Shown here one piece after another: positions 1 through 6,681 of a stretch of 7,447 nucleotides of DNA. How positions within the stretch are numbered: the stretch's first letter is position 1; every line of letters begins with the position of its first letter. A model generated the notes under the pieces. The model did no database searches. It was not told where the DNA came from and saw only the letters and a program-made list of their open reading frames with translations. The DNA comes from Bacillota bacterium. GTDB lineage: Bacteria > Bacillota > Clostridia > Saccharofermentanales > Fastidiosipilaceae. The translations under genes were made by a program, and so were the position numbers. Where the stretch lies: NCBI GenBank assembly GCA_023388205.1, contig JAEWGS010000002.1, forward strand, positions 1 through 7,447. The letters run 5' to 3'.

Positions 1-38
1 CCCCCCCCCCCCCCCCCCCCCCCCCCCGCCCCCCCCCC
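1..38. other. Poly-C tract, probable contig-end artefact
   Basis: The first 38 bases are C except for a single G at position 28. The tract stops abruptly at the AA of positions 39-40, and normal coding sequence follows at once. Long C or G homopolymers at the very edge of a sequence are typical of poly-G read tails from two-colour sequencing, read here on the opposite strand. The tract stands where the promoter, ribosome binding site or extra N-terminal codons of the first gene should be, so it probably hides real sequence. A genuine C-tract cannot be excluded from the sequence alone. Confidence 0.8.
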
Positions 39-42
39 AAGC

Positions 43-2814
43 ATGGCGTTTTTTAAGACTTTGGATGCCTATCCATTTTTGGTTCCGCTGCTGGCTTTGA
101 CGGGCTACGCCTGCGCTTTCTTAAATGACTATCGCTTGCTGGGGGCTAAGTTACTCTTATTTCCCTTATCCTTGATTTTGACGGCTCTGATTCATCGAGG
201 GAAGAAGCGCTGGGTGGTGATGAGCCTATCGCTGATCCTTTTTCTTGCTTTTGGTTTTTGTTTATTGGGTCACGCCTATGCTTCCCTACGCTATGAGTTA
301 GAGGACAAGAGACGAAATGAGGCGGGTGAGACGCAAATTTATGTGATTGATCAGCCCCCTAAGCTCTCGGCCAAGAGCCTTCATCTGATGGTGCATCCAG
401 AAGCGAAACCCTGGGTGCGCGTGTCGTTGACGCTGGCGCTGCCGACGTCTTTATCTGCACAAAAGTTCACACAAAAACCTGAATACGAATCGAAACAAAA
501 GGAGTTGAGAAACGGACTGGATTTTTACGAAAGCTCGCTGTCATCTTTGAGCAGGCAATCAAGAATTGAGGATAAAGACGGGGCTTTTTTTGAGGCGCCT
601 TTGACTGAGATTGAAACGATCAAAGCCGAGCATCTTTTGGCGCTCAGCCGACAGCTAAAGCCAGATGATCGGCTGATGCTCAAGCAGCCTGTTCACCGAA
701 TTCAAGATCCAGAAAGTGTTCATGGATTTAAGACGGCTCGCTACGCGGCGAGTCAATTATCTTTTTTAGATTTATATGCCCAGGGCAAAATTAAGATCTT
801 GCCCCGAAAGACCTGGCGCGGCTTTTGGTATCAGCAGGTGAGCGCTATTCGTGTGCGCCTGGATGAAGCCTTATCTCGTTATGTTTCTGCGGAGAGCAAA
901 GCCCTGATTGAAGCTGTTTTGATTGCAGATCGCGGGCAGATTTCCGCGGAGTGGAACCGCGCTTTTCGCCTTGCGGGGGTATCCCATTTCTTGGTTGCAT
1001 CGGGACGCAATTTGTCGCTTTACCTCGTACTGCTTGCGCTCTTGTTGCAAAAAAGTCCGCTTTCGTATCGCACGAGGTTGCTCATCCAATTTTTGTTTGG
1101 TGTTTTCTTTTATTTGCTCAGTTTTGCGTCTCCGTCTTTGTTGCGCGCACTGGGCGTCCTGGCATTTATGAGTGTGGCGCACGGCCGGCAAAGAGGGCTT
1201 CATCTTGCTTCGGCGCTTTCAAATATTTGTTTTTTGGCGCTTTGCTTGATGCCTCAACTCGTTTTAAGTACGGCATTTCAATTGAGCGTCTGGTCTACAG
1301 GGGTGATTTCGATTTTGTCGCCGCTATGGGCGAAACAAAAAACGGAACAAGATGATGCCCTATTTCTTCACGGTGATGCCAAAGCTTTCATCGGCACACC
1401 GCGTCCAAATGGATGGGGGCGCTTCTTGCGCTTGAGGCGGCGCCAGTTACGAAAAGTCCTTCAACTCTGTCTTTACACATTCTGGGTGCAAGTGGCGCTC
1501 TTACCTTTTTTGCTGCAAATGGGTGGGCGCGTCTCCCTTTTGATTTTCTTCTATAACATCGTTTTAGCTTGCTTAATCACTTTGCTCACAAGTTTATCCT
1601 TGCTGCTTTTGTGTTTTTTGTTTTTGCCTTGGATGGGGCCTTTGTGCGCTGGTACGGGCTTGGTGATCGATCTTTTAGTTCGCTTAATTGAACAACTTGT
1701 CTTTTCGGCATCCCGTCCCGCGTTCGCGCCGCTCCTTTTACCGATCAAAAGTTTTGCCACCTTAGTTTTCGCACTGGCTTTTATTTACCTCTTACGAAAA
1801 ATTCTTTCGATGGTTTTGAATTTGAAAAAGAGAAAGGGCAGATATTCGGCTTGGCTTCATCTCGTCAGCTTTTCGATGCTGGCTTTAGTGATTTTTTGGA
1901 TGATCAGCCTGAAACCTTATTTTGTGCTGACTTTTTTATCGAGCGGGACGGGCGACGCTTGTGTGATTGAAATGCCAAAAGGTCAAACCTTGATGATCGA
2001 TGCGGCAAAAGAAAAAAATGCGGCGCGATATTTGGATGATTTCCTTGATGAAAGGGGGATTTCGAAGATTGATTTACTCGTCATTAGCCACCTGCATGAA
2101 GATCATTACGGCGGCCTTTTTTATCTCGCTCGAGAACGCCAGATAGGGGGGATCTATTTGCGCGATCCGAAGCGGCCGACACGGGGGAAGGAATTAGATA
2201 CGCGAGCTACCGCTTTTTTGCGGATTCAGAATCTGGCGCAATCTAAAGGCATCCCGATTTACTTCGCAGACGAGCATCCACGCTTGGACTTGGGGCAGCA
2301 ATTGAGCCTCAACCTGCTTCCTTCAGCGCCGGACTTGGCAGAAGATGAAAATGGGCGTAGCCTCTTGCAGCAGCTCACTTATCCAGGCGGGAAGATCTTG
2401 TTTACCGGTGACTTGGGCACGGTCGATGAGAAGCGTCTCCTTTCGATCAACGCGGCTGAGATCTTGCGTTCTTCTGTTCTTAAAGTGGGGCATCACGGTT
2501 CAAAATACGCTTCAAGTGCTGATTTTTTGAAAGCCGTGTCACCTTTGCTTTCTGTGATCAGTGTGGGGAAAAATAATTACGGTCATCCGGCCGCTGAAGC
2601 TCTGGCGCGCCTTCAAGCGAGCGGAAGTCAGATTTGGCGGGTCGACCAAATGGGAGATTTAATGCTTCACATTTCGCCTCAAGGGAAGCTGAGTATAGAA
2701 AAGCCACCGCAGCAAATTAAGCGGCCTGTTTTAGACTACTTTTGTTGGGACTTTAGTTTTTTGCGAGTCGTGGGCGCTTTGGTAGATAATAGAGCCAAAG
2801 ATAAGCCACCATGA
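43..2814 (+). CDS. comEC: ComEC/Rec2-family DNA internalisation protein
   Basis: This is the inner-membrane channel that carries single-stranded DNA into the cytoplasm during natural transformation. Three hydrophobic segments lie at about residues 9-28, 32-51 and 56-77. A soluble charged region (about 80-290) follows, then the multi-spanning Competence domain (about 290-640) and a C-terminal metallo-beta-lactamase-like domain (about 627-875). Visible motifs are HFLVASGRN (315-323, matching the usual HLLAISGLH), TGDA (636-639), HLHEDH (683-688), TGD (788-790), GHHGS (816-820) and YGHP (846-849). The metal-site histidines and aspartates are intact. At 923 residues it is longer than the usual 700-800, because of the lysine/glutamate-rich region at about 140-220 and a tail after about 875. 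The reading frame stays open to base 1 and no ribosome binding site is visible, so the ATG at 43 is plausible but the true start may be lost in the poly-C. holA lies 119 bp downstream, a familiar Bacillota arrangement. Confidence 0.93.
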   Translation: MAFFKTLDAYPFLVPLLALTGYACAFLNDYRLLGAKLLLFPLSLILTALIHRGKKRWVVMSLSLILFLAFGFCLLGHAYASLRYELEDKRRNEAGETQIYVIDQPPKLSAKSLHLMVHPEAKPWVRVSLTLALPTSLSAQKFTQKPEYESKQKELRNGLDFYESSLSSLSRQSRIEDKDGAFFEAPLTEIETIKAEHLLALSRQLKPDDRLMLKQPVHRIQDPESVHGFKTARYAASQLSFLDLYAQGKIKILPRKTWRGFWYQQVSAIRVRLDEALSRYVSAESKALIEAVLIADRGQISAEWNRAFRLAGVSHFLVASGRNLSLYLVLLALLLQKSPLSYRTRLLIQFLFGVFFYLLSFASPSLLRALGVLAFMSVAHGRQRGLHLASALSNICFLALCLMPQLVLSTAFQLSVWSTGVISILSPLWAKQKTEQDDALFLHGDAKAFIGTPRPNGWGRFLRLRRRQLRKVLQLCLYTFWVQVALLPFLLQMGGRVSLLIFFYNIVLACLITLLTSLSLLLLCFLFLPWMGPLCAGTGLVIDLLVRLIEQLVFSASRPAFAPLLLPIKSFATLVFALAFIYLLRKILSMVLNLKKRKGRYSAWLHLVSFSMLALVIFWMISLKPYFVLTFLSSGTGDACVIEMPKGQTLMIDAAKEKNAARYLDDFLDERGISKIDLLVISHLHEDHYGGLFYLARERQIGGIYLRDPKRPTRGKELDTRATAFLRIQNLAQSKGIPIYFADEHPRLDLGQQLSLNLLPSAPDLAEDENGRSLLQQLTYPGGKILFTGDLGTVDEKRLLSINAAEILRSSVLKVGHHGSKYASSADFLKAVSPLLSVISVGKNNYGHPAAEALARLQASGSQIWRVDQMGDLMLHISPQGKLSIEKPPQQIKRPVLDYFCWDFSFLRVVGALVDNRAKDKPP
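2761..2790 (+). promoter_or_regulatory. Candidate promoter inside the comEC 3' end
   Basis: TTGCGA (2761-2766, 4 of 6 to the -35 consensus) and GATAAT (2785-2790, 5 of 6 to the -10 consensus) are separated by 18 bp. Transcription would begin near 2797 and give holA a leader of about 137 nt. It lies within coding sequence, so the match could be chance. Confidence 0.3.
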
Positions 2815-2861
2815 AAAAGCGGGTGATTCGTATTTATGTGGGTGAACTCGAGAGAGATTGA
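2811..2861 (+). CDS. Possible 16-residue ORF overlapping the comEC stop
   Basis: An ATG overlaps the comEC stop codon as ATGA and opens a 16-codon frame, MKKRVIRIYVGELERD, ending at TGA 2859-2861. The overlap would allow coupled translation. There is no good ribosome binding site; only a weak purine run precedes it. The length is what random sequence gives between stops, so this may be noise. If the candidate promoter just upstream is used, it would be a leader ORF for holA. Function unknown. Confidence 0.13.
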   Translation: MKKRVIRIYVGELERD

Positions 2862-2901
2862 GTGAACGCTGATTAAAAATTGAGTGAATTTATTGAATGA
2901 A
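2857..2901 (+). repeat. Three short direct repeats, ATTGARTGAA
   Basis: ATTGAGTGAA occurs exactly at 2857-2866 and 2879-2888, and as ATTGAATGAA at 2892-2901. A weaker relative, TTCGAGTGGAA, begins at 2903. The first two copies are 22 bp apart, about two helical turns; the third is 13 bp further on. They fill the gap between comEC and holA just ahead of the holA ribosome binding site. They could be protein-binding sites or slippage products. Confidence 0.5.
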
Positions 2902-2933
2902 TTTCGAGTGGAAAAGAGTGTGAGGACAGCGAA

Positions 2934-4001
2934 ATGGCATTTCGAAAGAAGCCGGAAGGTCAGACCGATTTAAGCAGACTAAAGCAAGAACTTGAGTCAG
3001 GACAGCTGCGTCCTGTTTATTTGATCTATGGTGAAGAAGCTGGCCTTTGCGAGGAGGCGATATGTCTACTCAACCAGGCGCTGATCCCTGAACAAAATGA
3101 TTTGGATCGTCGCACAATCGATGTGGCTTCTAAACCCGCACAACTTAATTTCGCCGAACTTCAAGGAGACTTGGAGTTGCCTCCTTTTATGGCGCGACAG
3201 CGCGTTTTGATTTTGCGCGAGAGTGATTTGTTTGAACTCACGAAGACTTATCAGGAAGAAACGAAGCGCTTAATCGACATCGCGACAAAATCTAGGGCCT
3301 GCCTGATTTTTTTAGAAAAACACATTGATCGCAGAAGCGCATTGACGAAGCGTCTTCAAGCCGAGGATGCGATTTACCATATGGCGGCGATGAACGAGTT
3401 TGAATTAAACGAACGGGTTCAAAGTTATGCGAAGCAAGCTGGCGTCGAACTTGGACGGGAGCTCACGAGAGAATTGATTGCCTGCTGTGAATCGGACTGG
3501 CAGAGAATCCAGCGTGAGTGCAAAAAGCTTTTTTTATACGCTCGATCGCAGCAAAAAGATCATTTGGAGCTCAAAGATGCCGCATCTTTGTTACAGCCCG
3601 GTTTGTTTGGCGATGTGTTTGCGCTTATTGATGCTTTGGCGCAAAAGCGGGCGACGGAGGCCTTGCGAATTCATCAAGTGCTCTTGGCGAGAAAAGAAGC
3701 GCCACACGGATTTTTGGTGCTAGTCGCAAGGCAGCTGAGAGAACTTTTATGCTGCCAATCGATGCAAGGTTTAAGCCGAGAGGAGCGATTGGAATTGTTG
3801 GGACTCAAGGGGAATATGGCTTGGAAACTCGATAAGCTCGAACGACAAGCGAAGGCCTTTTCATCGGACGAGCTCAGTGAATTGATCAAGGCGCTACGCG
3901 ATACGGACCTTGCTTTGCGACAGACAGGGGAAGATGAAGAAACTTTGGTGCAAAAATTGATTGTCAAAGCCTGCCAAAAGCGAAAAACAAAATCACTTTG
4001 A
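2934..4001 (+). CDS. holA: DNA polymerase III delta subunit (clamp loader)
   Basis: HolA is the subunit of the replicative clamp-loader complex that binds the beta sliding clamp and opens it so it can be placed on primed DNA. At 355 residues it has the normal family length. The N-terminal AAA+-like domain begins at about residue 26 with PVYLIYGEEAGL (27-38), the family's degenerate, non-ATP-binding version of a P-loop. The middle helical part ends near LLQPGLFGDVFALIDAL, and the C-terminal collar domain runs to about residue 350. The start is supported by TGAGGA at 2921-2926, seven bases before the ATG. The comEC–holA order is common in Bacillota, where rpsT often follows; rpsT is not in this window. 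No terminator is visible after the gene, so read-through into the next gene is possible. Family assignment is firm from overall sequence character; no database comparison was run. Confidence 0.93.
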   Translation: MAFRKKPEGQTDLSRLKQELESGQLRPVYLIYGEEAGLCEEAICLLNQALIPEQNDLDRRTIDVASKPAQLNFAELQGDLELPPFMARQRVLILRESDLFELTKTYQEETKRLIDIATKSRACLIFLEKHIDRRSALTKRLQAEDAIYHMAAMNEFELNERVQSYAKQAGVELGRELTRELIACCESDWQRIQRECKKLFLYARSQQKDHLELKDAASLLQPGLFGDVFALIDALAQKRATEALRIHQVLLARKEAPHGFLVLVARQLRELLCCQSMQGLSREERLELLGLKGNMAWKLDKLERQAKAFSSDELSELIKALRDTDLALRQTGEDEETLVQKLIVKACQKRKTKSL

Positions 4002-4013
4002 AGGTGCTATGAC

Positions 4014-4049
4014 TTTCGATTGAAGCGGCTTTGGGGTACTATTTATGTT
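4014..4049 (+). promoter_or_regulatory. Weak candidate promoter before the SEC-C gene
   Basis: The 128-bp gap after holA offers two overlapping weak matches. One is TTTCGA (4014-4019) with a 17-bp spacer to TACTAT (4037-4042). The other is TTGAAG (4020-4025) with an 18-bp spacer to TATGTT (4044-4049). Each box matches consensus at 3 or 4 of 6 positions. Neither is persuasive alone; the gap length makes a promoter here reasonable. Confidence 0.25.
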
Positions 4050-4129
4050 CATGTCGCGGCATTCTTTCTCATTGACCTAATTGGTGAGAGTGCATCTGCG
4101 AACTTTTAGATGAATACCGGAGGATAACG

Positions 4130-4648
4130 ATGTCCTATTATTCAGAATGGAATAAGAAGAGTGAGGATACAAGCGATCCTAAAGCCTACGAGGCTTACAT
4201 TGAGCACTACTACACTTTAGAGCGGGATGCATACCGTGTGCTTTTAGCGGATCACGTGGGTGAGAAGACCCAAGAGCAAGATAAGAGTGCAAAAGAATGG
4301 GCTGAAACCTTGGGCTTTGGCAAGGAAATGGATATCTTTGTGGGCTTCTTGGAAGGTATGCAGACCAGCGTGCGCCAGCCTTTGAATCTCGAAGAATTGA
4401 CGGATGAGACGACGCTGCACTTTGATATTGACTATGAGAAGCTTCTCTATAACATGCATGATGCGAAGGCGGCTTGGCTCTTTAATCTTCCTGAATGGGA
4501 ACAAGTTTTGTCCGCTGAAGATCGTGAGCGCATTGTCAAAGAATTCCGCAAAGATCATATTGCTCACAGTGAAAAAATTGGGCGTAATGATCCTTGTCCT
4601 TGCGGCAGCGGTAAGAAATATAAAAAATGTCACGGTAAAAATGCCTAA
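4130..4648 (+). CDS. SEC-C zinc-motif protein of unknown function
   Basis: This is a soluble 172-residue protein. Its last 23 residues form a SEC-C motif, GRNDPCPCGSGKKYKKCHG, with the zinc ligands C156, C158, C167 and H168. The motif is best known as the C-terminal zinc tail of SecA, where it binds SecB and ribosomes, but it also ends many otherwise unrelated small proteins. Residues 1-145 are acidic, apparently helical and rich in aromatic residues. They lack SecA motor motifs, so this is not a SecA fragment. The segment ETLGFGKEMDIFVGFLEGMQ (about 59-78) resembles uncharacterised SEC-C proteins of clostridia, from memory only. The start is well supported by GGAGG at 4119-4123, six bases before the ATG. 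asnS begins 23 bp after its stop, so the two are very probably cotranscribed, which hints at a translation-related role. That role is inference. Confidence 0.85.
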   Translation: MSYYSEWNKKSEDTSDPKAYEAYIEHYYTLERDAYRVLLADHVGEKTQEQDKSAKEWAETLGFGKEMDIFVGFLEGMQTSVRQPLNLEELTDETTLHFDIDYEKLLYNMHDAKAAWLFNLPEWEQVLSAEDRERIVKEFRKDHIAHSEKIGRNDPCPCGSGKKYKKCHGKNA

Positions 4649-4671
4649 GATAGCGTGAAGGGTGAGGTCAC

Positions 4672-6069
4672 ATGAGCAACAAGATTTGCAGCATTCGCGA
4701 AATTCATGAACAAGCGAGCGAGAGGCTGAATCAAAATATCCACATTCAGGGCTGGGCGAAAACCATTCGTGCCCAAAAGACGCTGGCGTTTATTTCCTTG
4801 TCTGATGGCACGTGTTTCACGCCCCTGCAACTCGTTGTTGAAGCCGATGCGGTGGATAACTTTGATGAGATCGCGCGACAAGGAACGGCGACCGCTTTTG
4901 AGGCCGAAGGTACTTTGATCGCGACCCCTCAGGCGAAGCAGCCTTATGAAGTGAAAGTGACGCGCATTCGAGTTGTTGGAGAGTGCCCGCCGGAGTACCC
5001 GCTTCAGCCTAAACGCCATACGCCGGAATATTTGCGCAGCATTCCACATCTTCGTCCTAGAACCAATTTGTTTCAAGCGGCTTTTCGCGTGCGTTCCGAG
5101 GCGGCTTTTGCTTTGCATGAGTTTTTCCATAATGAAGGCTTCCTCTACGTTCATACCCCCTTATTTACGGGCATTGACGCGGAAGGCGCCGGCGAGATGT
5201 TCCAGGTGACGACTTTGCCGATGAACCAAGTGCCGATGCAAGAGGGTCAAGTAGATTACAGTCAGGACTTCTTCAATAAAGCGATGTATCTGACCGTGAC
5301 CGGACAGCTTCACGTGGAACCTTTTGCTCAGGCCTTTTCGAAAACCTATACTTTTGGGCCGACTTTTAGAGCGGAGCATTCGAATACCCCGCGTCACGCG
5401 GCGGAGTTTTGGCATATTGAGCCCGAAATTGCTTTTGCAGATATGAACGACGTCATGGACTTGGCGGAGCGTATGCTGAAATTCGTGGTCGGGAAGATTT
5501 TGGAGCGATGTTCGGCGGAGATGGATTTTTTCGCAGCTTTTGTGGACTCAGAAGTCAAAGCGCGCTTGCAGCGTTTACTCGAGAAAGATTTTGCACGCGT
5601 CACTTATACGGATGCGATCGCTTTGCTCGAAAAAGCGAACGACAAATTCCAATATCCGGTGCATTGGGGTTCAGATATTCAGACAGAGCATGAGCGTTAC
5701 TTGAGTGAAGTCGTCTACGAAGGACCGGTCTTTGTCACGGATTATCCCAAAGATAACAAGTCTTTTTATATGCGCGTGAATGACGACAATAAGACGGTGG
5801 CGGGAGCGGATTTGCTGGTGCCTGGTGTCGGTGAGTTAATCGGCGGCAGCCAGCGTGAAGAGCGCACAGACAAATTGCTTGAGATGATGAAGCTCAAAGG
5901 CCTCAACGCTGAAAATTATGAGTGGTACACAGACTTGCGCCGCTATGGAAGCACGCCGCACGGCGGCTTCGGCTTAGGCTTTGAGCGTTTGTTGATGTAT
6001 GTGACAGGTATTAGTAATATTCGCGACGTCCTTCCGTTCCCGAGAACAGACGGTTCAGCGATGTACTGA
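4672..6069 (+). CDS. asnS: Asparaginyl-tRNA synthetase
   Basis: This cytoplasmic class IIb enzyme attaches asparagine to tRNA-Asn using ATP. An N-terminal OB-fold anticodon-binding domain covers about residues 20-105 (IHIQGWAKTIR at its start). Class II motif 1 lies at about 138-163. DAEGAGEMF (169-177) follows. Motif 2 is at 230-252 (GPTFRAEHSNTPRHAAEFW, with R233 and E235), and motif 3 is GGFGLGFERLL (431-441, with R439). The SNTPRHAAEFW segment is the signature separating AsnRS from AspRS. At 465 residues the length is typical. The terminal signature reads FPRTDGSAMY, with D460 where proline is usual. The ATG at 4672 is preceded by GGTGAGG (4661-4667). No T-box leader is visible upstream, although Bacillota often control this gene that way. 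A hairpin with a T-rich tail follows at 6147-6188. Having AsnRS implies direct charging of tRNA-Asn, without obligate amidation of Asp-tRNA-Asn. Confidence 0.97.
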   Translation: MSNKICSIREIHEQASERLNQNIHIQGWAKTIRAQKTLAFISLSDGTCFTPLQLVVEADAVDNFDEIARQGTATAFEAEGTLIATPQAKQPYEVKVTRIRVVGECPPEYPLQPKRHTPEYLRSIPHLRPRTNLFQAAFRVRSEAAFALHEFFHNEGFLYVHTPLFTGIDAEGAGEMFQVTTLPMNQVPMQEGQVDYSQDFFNKAMYLTVTGQLHVEPFAQAFSKTYTFGPTFRAEHSNTPRHAAEFWHIEPEIAFADMNDVMDLAERMLKFVVGKILERCSAEMDFFAAFVDSEVKARLQRLLEKDFARVTYTDAIALLEKANDKFQYPVHWGSDIQTEHERYLSEVVYEGPVFVTDYPKDNKSFYMRVNDDNKTVAGADLLVPGVGELIGGSQREERTDKLLEMMKLKGLNAENYEWYTDLRRYGSTPHGGFGLGFERLLMYVTGISNIRDVLPFPRTDGSAMY

Positions 6070-6140
6070 TGCGTGATTGGGGGCCTCGGGTTGATCCTTT
6101 AGTTGATGAGGTAGGCGGAAGCTACAGCGATAACTGGTAA
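6069..6140 (+). CDS. Possible 23-residue ORF overlapping the asnS stop
   Basis: The asnS stop TGA shares its last base with an ATG (TGATG). The frame then runs 23 codons, beginning MRDWGPRVDPLVDEVGG and ending in tryptophan, with TAA at 6138-6140, six bases before the terminator stem. The overlap would permit coupled re-initiation. There is no independent ribosome binding site and the length is ordinary for random sequence. No function can be suggested. Confidence 0.15.
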   Translation: MRDWGPRVDPLVDEVGGSYSDNW

Positions 6141-6146
6141 GTGGTG

Positions 6147-6188
6147 AAAGAGGGGAGAAGTTATGTCAACAACTCCTCTTTTCCTTAT
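6147..6188 (+). terminator. Probable intrinsic terminator after asnS
   Basis: AAAGA (6147-6151) pairs with TCTTT, and GGAG (6154-6157) pairs with CTCC, with a two-base GG bulge between them on the 5' arm. A further GTT/AAC pairing sits above a small internal loop. The tail TCTTTTCCTTATTTT is T-rich but interrupted. This fits the end of the asnS transcript, though the stem is imperfect. Confidence 0.6.
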
Positions 6189-6199
6189 TTTGCACAAAG

Positions 6200-6221
6200 G
6201 AAAAGCAAGATTTTGCTTTTC
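6200..6221. other. Perfect 9-bp hairpin between asnS and the mgsA-like gene
   Basis: GAAAAGCAA (6200-6208) and TTGCTTTTC (6213-6221) form a perfect inverted repeat around the loop GATT. It ends two bases before the -35 box of the next gene. It could be a second terminator element for asnS, acting with the T-rich stretch, or a protein-binding palindrome abutting the promoter. The arms are AT-rich, so as RNA the stem would be only moderately stable. Confidence 0.6.
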
Positions 6222-6223
6222 TC

Positions 6224-6252
6224 TTGAAAAAAACGGCTAAAGCGTGTATTGT
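6224..6252 (+). promoter_or_regulatory. Sigma-A-type promoter of the mgsA-like gene
   Basis: TTGAAA (6224-6229, 5 of 6) and TATTGT (6247-6252, 4 of 6) are spaced by exactly 17 bp, placing the transcription start near 6259 and giving a leader of about 29 nt. It lies directly after the asnS terminator region, so the downstream gene is probably its own transcription unit. Confidence 0.6.
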
Positions 6253-6275
6253 TATGGCAAATTGCTGATAGTTGC

Positions 6276-6290
6276 GGAGGTGACGTCTTG
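6276..6290 (+). promoter_or_regulatory. Ribosome binding site fixing a TTG start
   Basis: GGAGGTGA (6276-6283) is a near-perfect Shine-Dalgarno sequence. From the end of GGAGG, seven bases lead to TTG at 6288. The only upstream alternative in frame has no such site and would add 13 residues that overlap the promoter, so TTG is the start. Confidence 0.85.
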
Positions 6291-6677
6291 AAGATTATTG
6301 TGTTGGCGGATAGCCGCAAGAATGAGCTGCTGATTAACTTTTGTATTGCTTATAGTCAGCTGCTCGGTAATCACAGTCTCTATTCGACGATGAACACCGC
6401 ACGACTTGTCGAATCTAGTACACGTTTGCACTTTGTTTCAGTGCCCAATGATATGACAGGATCCTTGAATCAGCTTGCCCAAATGGCTTTTTACAACGAA
6501 GTCGATGCCGTGATTCATTTGAGAGATCCTCTGTTTTCGTCTTATAACGAACCTAATCCGCTGATGGAAGCTTGTGATCGCAACAATATTCCCTATGCGA
6601 GCAATATTGCAGCGGCGGAGATTTTAATCCTGGCCATTGATCGCGGTGACCTCGACTGGCGTGAACTGTTGCGTTAA
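6288..6677 (+). CDS. Methylglyoxal synthase-like protein, active site degenerate
   Basis: The 129-residue protein has the MGS-like fold. Methylglyoxal synthase converts dihydroxyacetone phosphate to methylglyoxal and phosphate. Family marks are KIIVLADSRKNEL (2-14), LYST (31-34), RDPL (79-82), NIPYASN (100-106) and the ending RGDLDWREL (119-127). Aligned without gaps to E. coli MgsA (sequence recalled from memory), the active-site positions are mostly changed: H19 to D8, D20 to S9, the TGTTG phosphate loop to TMNTA (34-38), G66 to D55, catalytic D71 to L60, H98 to N87 and D101 to N90. Only D91 is kept, as D80. Normal methylglyoxal synthase activity is therefore unlikely, and I leave the symbol mgsA off. 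MGS folds also act as ligand-binding regulatory domains, as at the end of carbamoyl-phosphate synthetase, so a sensing role is possible but unproven. It has its own promoter, a TTG start and a downstream terminator. No paralogue can be looked for in this window. Confidence 0.85.
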   Translation: MKIIVLADSRKNELLINFCIAYSQLLGNHSLYSTMNTARLVESSTRLHFVSVPNDMTGSLNQLAQMAFYNEVDAVIHLRDPLFSSYNEPNPLMEACDRNNIPYASNIAAAEILILAIDRGDLDWRELLR

Positions 6678-6681
6678 GTAG

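Noticed and set aside
951..1355. Open frames overlapping comEC on both strands
   Set aside because: They overlap the transmembrane region of comEC, have no initiation signals, and show low-complexity Cys/Arg-rich compositions typical of shifted frames.
2857..2901. CRISPR-like array
   Set aside because: The repeats are only 10 bases, unevenly spaced by 12 and 3 bases, with no cas genes.
4002..4129. T-box or other tRNA-sensing leader for asnS
   Set aside because: There is no AGGGTGGNACCGCG-like T-box sequence and no terminator/antiterminator pair here or in the 23 bp before asnS.
4580..4648. Fragment of SecA, suggested by its SEC-C tail
   Set aside because: The preceding 145 residues carry no SecA motor motifs and have their own ribosome binding site and start, so this is a separate protein family.
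4645..5154. A 169-residue open frame antisense to asnS
   Set aside because: It lies over the strongly conserved OB-fold and motif 1 coding region of asnS, is arginine-rich as antisense shadows tend to be, and has no ribosome binding site.
6249..6287. Upstream ATG as start of the mgsA-like gene
   Set aside because: It would lie within the -10 box, lacks a ribosome binding site and adds a tail unlike the family; GGAGGTGA points to TTG at 6288.
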